From NCBI GenBank assembly GCA_030549495.1, contig JAUIRK010000643.1, forward strand, positions 1 through 64,000: DNA of 64,000 bases, in the 5' to 3' direction. Origin of the DNA: Nectonema munidae (lineage: Eukaryota; Nematomorpha; Nectonematoida; Nectonematidae). The position numbers and the translations under genes are program-made. Under the pieces are notes generated by a model. It did not search any database and was not told the origin of the DNA. It saw only the letters and a program-made list of their open reading frames with translations. Positions 58,667 through 64,000 of this stretch are shown here, piece after piece (position 1 is the stretch's first letter; each line of letters opens with the position of its first letter).

Positions 58667-60500
58667 AAAAACATAAATTTTAAAGATTGTATTTGCAATT
58701 TTTTGCTTAAAAAATAATTAAAAAAAAGTGTGAAAGTTTTAATAGATACGTCAAAACAACGGACCGACTGTAAAGCTACAAAATGCCTTCGTTAGACACT
58801 GTGATTTGTCTCAAACAAAAAACGGCTGATTTTCCTGCGTTTTCTGTTAACAAATGTCATTATTATCTTTATTAACGGAGGTAAAGATTTCAAGACTTTG
58901 AGGGAAGATTAATTTCGATTAAAACATATTCATTAGGCAACAAGATACACCCTAAATGATCATGAATGAAAAGAAAGTATGAGATGCCTTCTCCTTTATA
59001 GAAAATCTCCAACATTGTCTGAAGAGGAATAAAGTAGTTTCAAAGTTAAAGTTTAATAACTAATCAAAAGAACTTGATTTTACTACATCACTCTTATTTT
59101 GCTGGTTTTACAACATAAAGCTACACGAGTATTCATCAAGAAATCAACTTACTGCGCGCAAAACAAGGAAAATGAAAGGAAGAAATTAAAAAAGAACCTG
59201 TGTAAAAGAGTTTATGCGCCAAAAGAAGAAAATGCAGAGATATCGCTTTGAACAAACAATTTTGAGAAGGGGAGATTACTTCATTGCTTGAATTTTTTGC
59301 ACAAATGTCCAAATTCGCTTCAAAGAGGGAAGATATCTTTAGAGATAAAATTTTTTTATATGTACATCGTTTTAAAGAAAGAACAGAACACAAATGTATA
59401 CTTTTAAGTAATCTATATTTTCTTTGTTGTTAATACGAGTCAAATGAATATTCAGCAACAAATAGCATAGTAGGTAGATTTCTTTCAATCGTAAACTATT
59501 CTGCTCAATCAAAGCAAGCTGAAAGATAATAAATATTAAAAATAAAAAAGAGTAAACTTCTAAACGCCAATTCACAGACGATGGTTCAAGTTTTTATGGA
59601 AGATAGGTGATGAAATAAAAATCATTGAGAGAAACAACCCTACATTTTACAAGTTGTCAGTAGTTTCACTATATGCGCGTATCTACTCTCTCGCGTGATA
59701 TGTGAACAAAAAAGTAGTATATAATAAGCCATGCAAAATAATAGTCGCTTTTTACGAACAAATTAAAAAACGTTAAAAATATGTATATCGGAGATACAGT
59801 AACTATTTCCATATATAGGAGATTCAATACTCGGTGCAAAATTCTTATTGAGTTAGTTGTTTGACTGGAAAAAACATGCGAATATTATCCTTTTCAAAAA
59901 TCTCAAATTGTTGGAAGAAAAAACTACAGGGAAGAAAAATTCCGGGTAAACATTATTCAAAAATGTAAATTAAATTATCATGTATAGTGATGTGTAAACA
60001 AAATTCATCCATTTTAATGGTGGATAATTCGTAGTACTCGTTCTATATTTTAGTAATCAAAATACAGAAACTTAATGCAAACTAGTATTTAATAAGGGGG
60101 AGGGGGCTATGCTTTCGCCTCTAACTTTTGGCCCTTTATAAATTTTTGGGGTGGAAGATCCTTTCTCATTCCCCTCGATAGAAAATTGAAAATACAAAAC
60201 TGCCTAAAGTGTATTATCGAGTAAAGACGATTAGATAAATATAAGTCAAAAAAGAATTGATGGTGAATTCAAACTGAAAGCCTTGTAGTTTCGGAGACGG
60301 TCATATAGGCAGCCTTATGGACAACAGCCCCTAGCAAAGGCGAAAATTAGTAATTCTAAATGCGAATATATCACACCAATTCAATATTCTGTCCCGTCTA
60401 TTGAATATTTTTAATTACTTACGTGATTATAAAGAAGAGTGAATAGCGGGAAAAGAAGGAATTCAGAAGAAATAAGAATTTTGCATAGACCGCATAAAAG
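58667..60500. other. AT-rich DNA, no gene identified
   Basis: Protein-like fragments occur on the plus strand at 59258-59410 (EGEITSLLEFFAQMSKFASK), but start, stop and splice sites are unclear. A G-rich scrap at 60095-60160 resembles a transposon end. Confidence 0.3.
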
Positions 60501-60769
60501 GCCTTGTTGAATGGAAACATTCACGAAATCATTGAAAGCGCGTACAACTTGATTCATTTCTTCAACTTCACAACACCAGAAAACAGAGTCAAAGAGCTCG
60601 CTCCACCAATGAAAACTAAGGCACAAACTTGCAGGAAGAGATATCTTTTTGAACTAAAAAATATGAATAGAGAGGGTAGAGAGATGTGCGTAGTTGACTT
60701 GCTTCGTGTAAAACAGGGCTTGGATTTAAACCTGAAACTCACAAAAAAGTTAACACAGATTTTAGCTTA
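60501..60769 (+). other. Possible terminal exon, unknown protein
   Basis: After an acceptor-like CATAAAAG, an open frame runs 89 codons to TAA: GNIHEIIESAYNLIHFFNFT, TPENRVKELAPPMKTKAQTC, LFELKNMNREGREMCVVDLL. The local GC content is higher than the surroundings. The minus strand is also partly open here, so the strand is uncertain. No family is recognised. Confidence 0.25.
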
Positions 60770-63700
60770 AATTAAATTGGCTCAAAGTTAGGAAGGGAAA
60801 TATGCTGAGAAAAGTACTTTTTTCCAGAAAATACTTCATGGTTCACTTATATAAATAAGTTAATTTCTTACAGCACAGCCGCTATGCATCCATTATCGAA
60901 AGTATCAGCACATATAAACGCGCATTTTACACACAACTTTGAGTCGTATCTTTAAAACCTTTCGATAAAACTTTTCTGGCAAATTCTAATTTTAAAATAG
61001 AAGAAAACAGGATATCCCCAATTAAAAATTCTACATCTTATTCCTTGTATTAGCTTATTCTTTTTGGGGAGTGAGTAAGATTATCTAGATGCTTCAATTT
61101 TGATATTACAAGGTATTGTCTTCAAATCCAGCATCAAACAATATATCTTGCTTAGGAAAGACTAAACTTCATAAATTTTAACTGTACTAATAAAAGTTAC
61201 CTTATCTATTCAAACAAATTTACACGTAGCCAGGCTTATTCAGCTGTAAACGTCGGTAATTTTAACTAGCGATCTGAAAACAGCGATGTGTGAAATTAAA
61301 TCTAAGAATTTTTAAATGTGAAATTAAATCTAAGAACTTTTAATATCGAATTTGTATCAAATTTAAGAATAAATTTTCCAAGAAAATAAAAGATCAAAGC
61401 CTGACAGTGAAACTACATATATAAATAACCATTTTCTTCTGATTTAGATTGGCACTGATTTATCTTACCAACCAAGTCCCCAATGTTGCGACTCCAAATG
61501 GGACCGGAAATTTGTTAGGGTCGTAAAGACAAAAAATAATTGGAAGATATTATTGAGCAGTTAACATCTAGCTGTTAGCAATTATCTTACTAAAGTAAGA
61601 GATCATTTCAGTAGGTATACATCTAAATTAGAAGTGATTAAAAAGCATCATTTAAGATGGAAGAAGCCAACTATTATGCACGCTGTGTGTGACAAAACAA
61701 GTGTATAAAATTTGTACAAGATGTGCATAAAAACAATTTCTACATAAAGCAAAATTTACTGCAGCTAATATTGAACAACTTAAATCAATTGAATTTTTTC
61801 TTTCACGAAATGATCAGATAAGAATTTGGTATCGTTTTCTAATGGGGGCTCAAGCATTATGAAATGAGTTCAAAAGCACTCGTGTAAACCTTCCTGATTT
61901 GTAATTCCCAAATGTTGGTCTGCATGAAAAATGGGAAGGAAAATGACGAAACAAATCGAAAAATATATTACTTTTTTGAAAAGATTCTTCCCTTCTTGAT
62001 CGAAACCATTGTTCAAGCAATATTTCGTCATTTCCTAAATATAGAAATAGGTAGGGATCGTAAAAACGTGCTTCTCATCTTGTTTTTTTTTGTTTGTGCT
62101 CTCATGTGGAAGTTAGCAGTTAAGCGTCTGATTTCAATATATTTTTTATTGCTTTTTAATCGAAAAAATGTTTTTCTATATACTTCATCCAATGTTTGTC
62201 CACAAAATAAGTGGTCGGAGTAACAATTGAAGGTAGATGTGAGGAATGACGGATAAAGAGCAGGCGATCACCCAATCTCAATATTTCGATTTTCTAAAAG
62301 AAGAGTTGTAGTGCAGATCCGTAAGATCAAAAGAATCCATTGTGTAATAAAAGTAATACTCTAGACAATTGCCAATGTTTTGGTATATTCAATGTTAGAA
62401 AACATTTATTTTAGAAAATAATGTTATAAAATCACCGTAAGTAAATTTCGAGTAGGATTATTGCAAGTTAGAGTTGGATACAGACTCCCAGAGATAAGAA
62501 AGTCCCAGATGTGAAGACTCAAACGTATTCAATTTACGAATTTATAAGAAATACGGGCTTATACCAGAGTATTCTTAAATGAATTGCACATTCCACAAGA
62601 TTTAAAATAGATTTTGTTAATCTTCTATCCCAAGGTAATTTAGATAAGTCAAAATCAGATTAATCTATTTTGCTTAAAAAACTTCTTTCTTTGACTTTAT
62701 AGAAAATATTATGCATGGTAGGAAAAAAACAGGACAGTGGATTCCGAAAAAAAAAGCAATGACTCTGATTCTGACTCCTGCTAAATTTGCTATTCGGGCT
62801 ACAACTTCATTTCTAATAAAACTTGGTGTGCGTTACAATTAATCATACATTATGCAAGATAATCCTGTTACTTTACGTTGGTTGGAATAACACGTTGTTC
62901 TCACCTTTTATTATCATTTCTTTTCATATGCAATTAGTTCCAATGTTCCAAAATAGAATGATTTATATCAAATCATAAAAGACATAGTATTAGGAAATGA
63001 TATTTTACTTCCACTCAGCTGTCCCTGCCAAAAAAGATCCCATATATCAGGGTGTTGACTTATATGTAGTCGTCAGAAGGTCCTATCCCAATTGAGACGA
63101 GCAATGAATTTTCCCAAACGAGTTTTTGAAAGACTTTTGAATGTGAGAAAAAAGTATATAAAATAAAACGTGTTATAATTAGATAAAATTGTTAGTTGTG
63201 GTTGCATTAAAAATGAGTTAAGTAAAAGACTCTACATCTTCATATTAAAAAACATAAAATGTATGCGCTTCATTCCCCAATCTCGAACTGACGGCTCCAA
63301 TCAGAAATATTTGGTCAACACACGGTATATGGTTGTATGTTATTTATGTGTATATAGGTTTTACTGTGTGTGTGTATATACCCCTTAATTCCAAAAGAGA
63401 CCCGCGTGTCCCATAAAATGAAAAGCGTCTTCTTAGGGTATATAAATGCGCATTAAAAAGATAAACAGGTGATTAATTTTCAAAAATTTCAACCTATACC
63501 CTTTGAAGATAAGTGCGACATCAATGTCACAAGAAACTAAATTTTTCTTCAAAGTTCTCGCCATATAAAATAGAATAAAATTTTGAATGAGCAGTTTTAT
63601 AAGATATTAAGAAAAATTTTGTATATGATATTAAAAAAAATTTTAATGTAAGAATTTATATTTGACAAAATTTAAAAAAATAAAGCAAAATAATTTATTT

Positions 63701-64000
63701 TTATAAAAAAATATATATTCTCATTTTTTAGTTTGTTAGCGAACTTTATTATGACATTATTTTTTACTTTTTATTGACCAACATTTTTTTTTGACTTTGT
63801 TCACGTAAAAAAACAAAAAAGAAAGTCAAAATCGATTTAAAATAGGCGATTAGTGTCTTTTTTATGGTTGCATAAAAAATATACTTTATTGACTTTTGTT
63901 AGCTTAAGATCATAATGAATGATTTATGTCTAGCACGCATAAACTTTTTCAGTGTATACGTCCAAGCATATATATAATATATATATAGGAAACCATAAAC
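60770..64000. other. AT-rich DNA, no gene identified
   Basis: One open stretch at 61912-62223 (103 codons, hydrophobic middle) has no recognised domain. A duplicated TGTGAAATTAAATCTAAGAA is at about 61287 and 61317, and TG/TA-rich tracts are near 63355-63385. The end of the window has no defined feature. Confidence 0.35.

Overview
The window is animal-type nuclear DNA: AT-rich, dense in DNA transposons, and carrying a few host genes. Two single-exon core genes, eIF3 subunit C (10864-13548, minus) and TFIIE alpha (14155-15516, minus), sit close together on one strand. A divergent intronless seven-transmembrane receptor lies at 36724-37647 (minus). Transposases of metazoan type (hAT, Tigger/pogo, piggyBac, IS630/Tc1) support an invertebrate animal. 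I cannot name the species. Short stretches with good splice signals (15878-17128, 38954-39332, 50188-50333, 50872-51028) suggest that spliced host genes also exist, but I could not identify any of them.

Layout. 1-10.8 kb: an IS630/Tc1 relic, a foldback element, a hairpin-headed 250-bp repeat, a decayed hAT element, an element flanked by inverted minisatellites, and a second hAT with CG-rich ends. 10.8-17.1 kb: the host core, with eIF3C, TFIIE alpha and a possible divergent plus-strand gene. 17.3-23.2 kb: tandem repeats, two tandem copies of the hairpin-headed repeat and a 1.4-kb palindromic element. 24.3-31.8 kb: hAT relics, a hAT MITE with a target duplication, and minisatellites. 31.6-34.0 kb: a fossil Ty3/gypsy-like LTR element holding a MITE, which itself holds a 1.2-kb hAT. 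34.9-38 kb: a satellite-bearing repeat and the receptor gene.

38.9-42.5 kb: possible exons and a piggyBac relic. 43.1-49.9 kb: a Tigger element carrying a complete but decayed piggyBac (TTAA on both sides), which in turn contains a tRNA-like palindrome and an uninterrupted (CA)169 tract. 49.9-51.5 kb: possible exons and a pair of head-to-head TTAA MITEs. 51.9-53.7 kb: a second copy of the 1.2-kb hAT directly abutting a second copy of the palindromic element. 54-55.2 kb: a hAT/ZMYM-like relic. 55.2-64 kb: mostly uninformative AT-rich DNA with one Tigger-type MITE.

The host genes serve translation initiation, Pol II transcription initiation and probably chemosensation or peptide signalling; nothing suggests that they form a pathway. 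The more unusual content is in the repeats: several families are palindromic or foldback, several are nested so that insertion order can be read, and one palindrome is built from tRNA-Asp-like halves.
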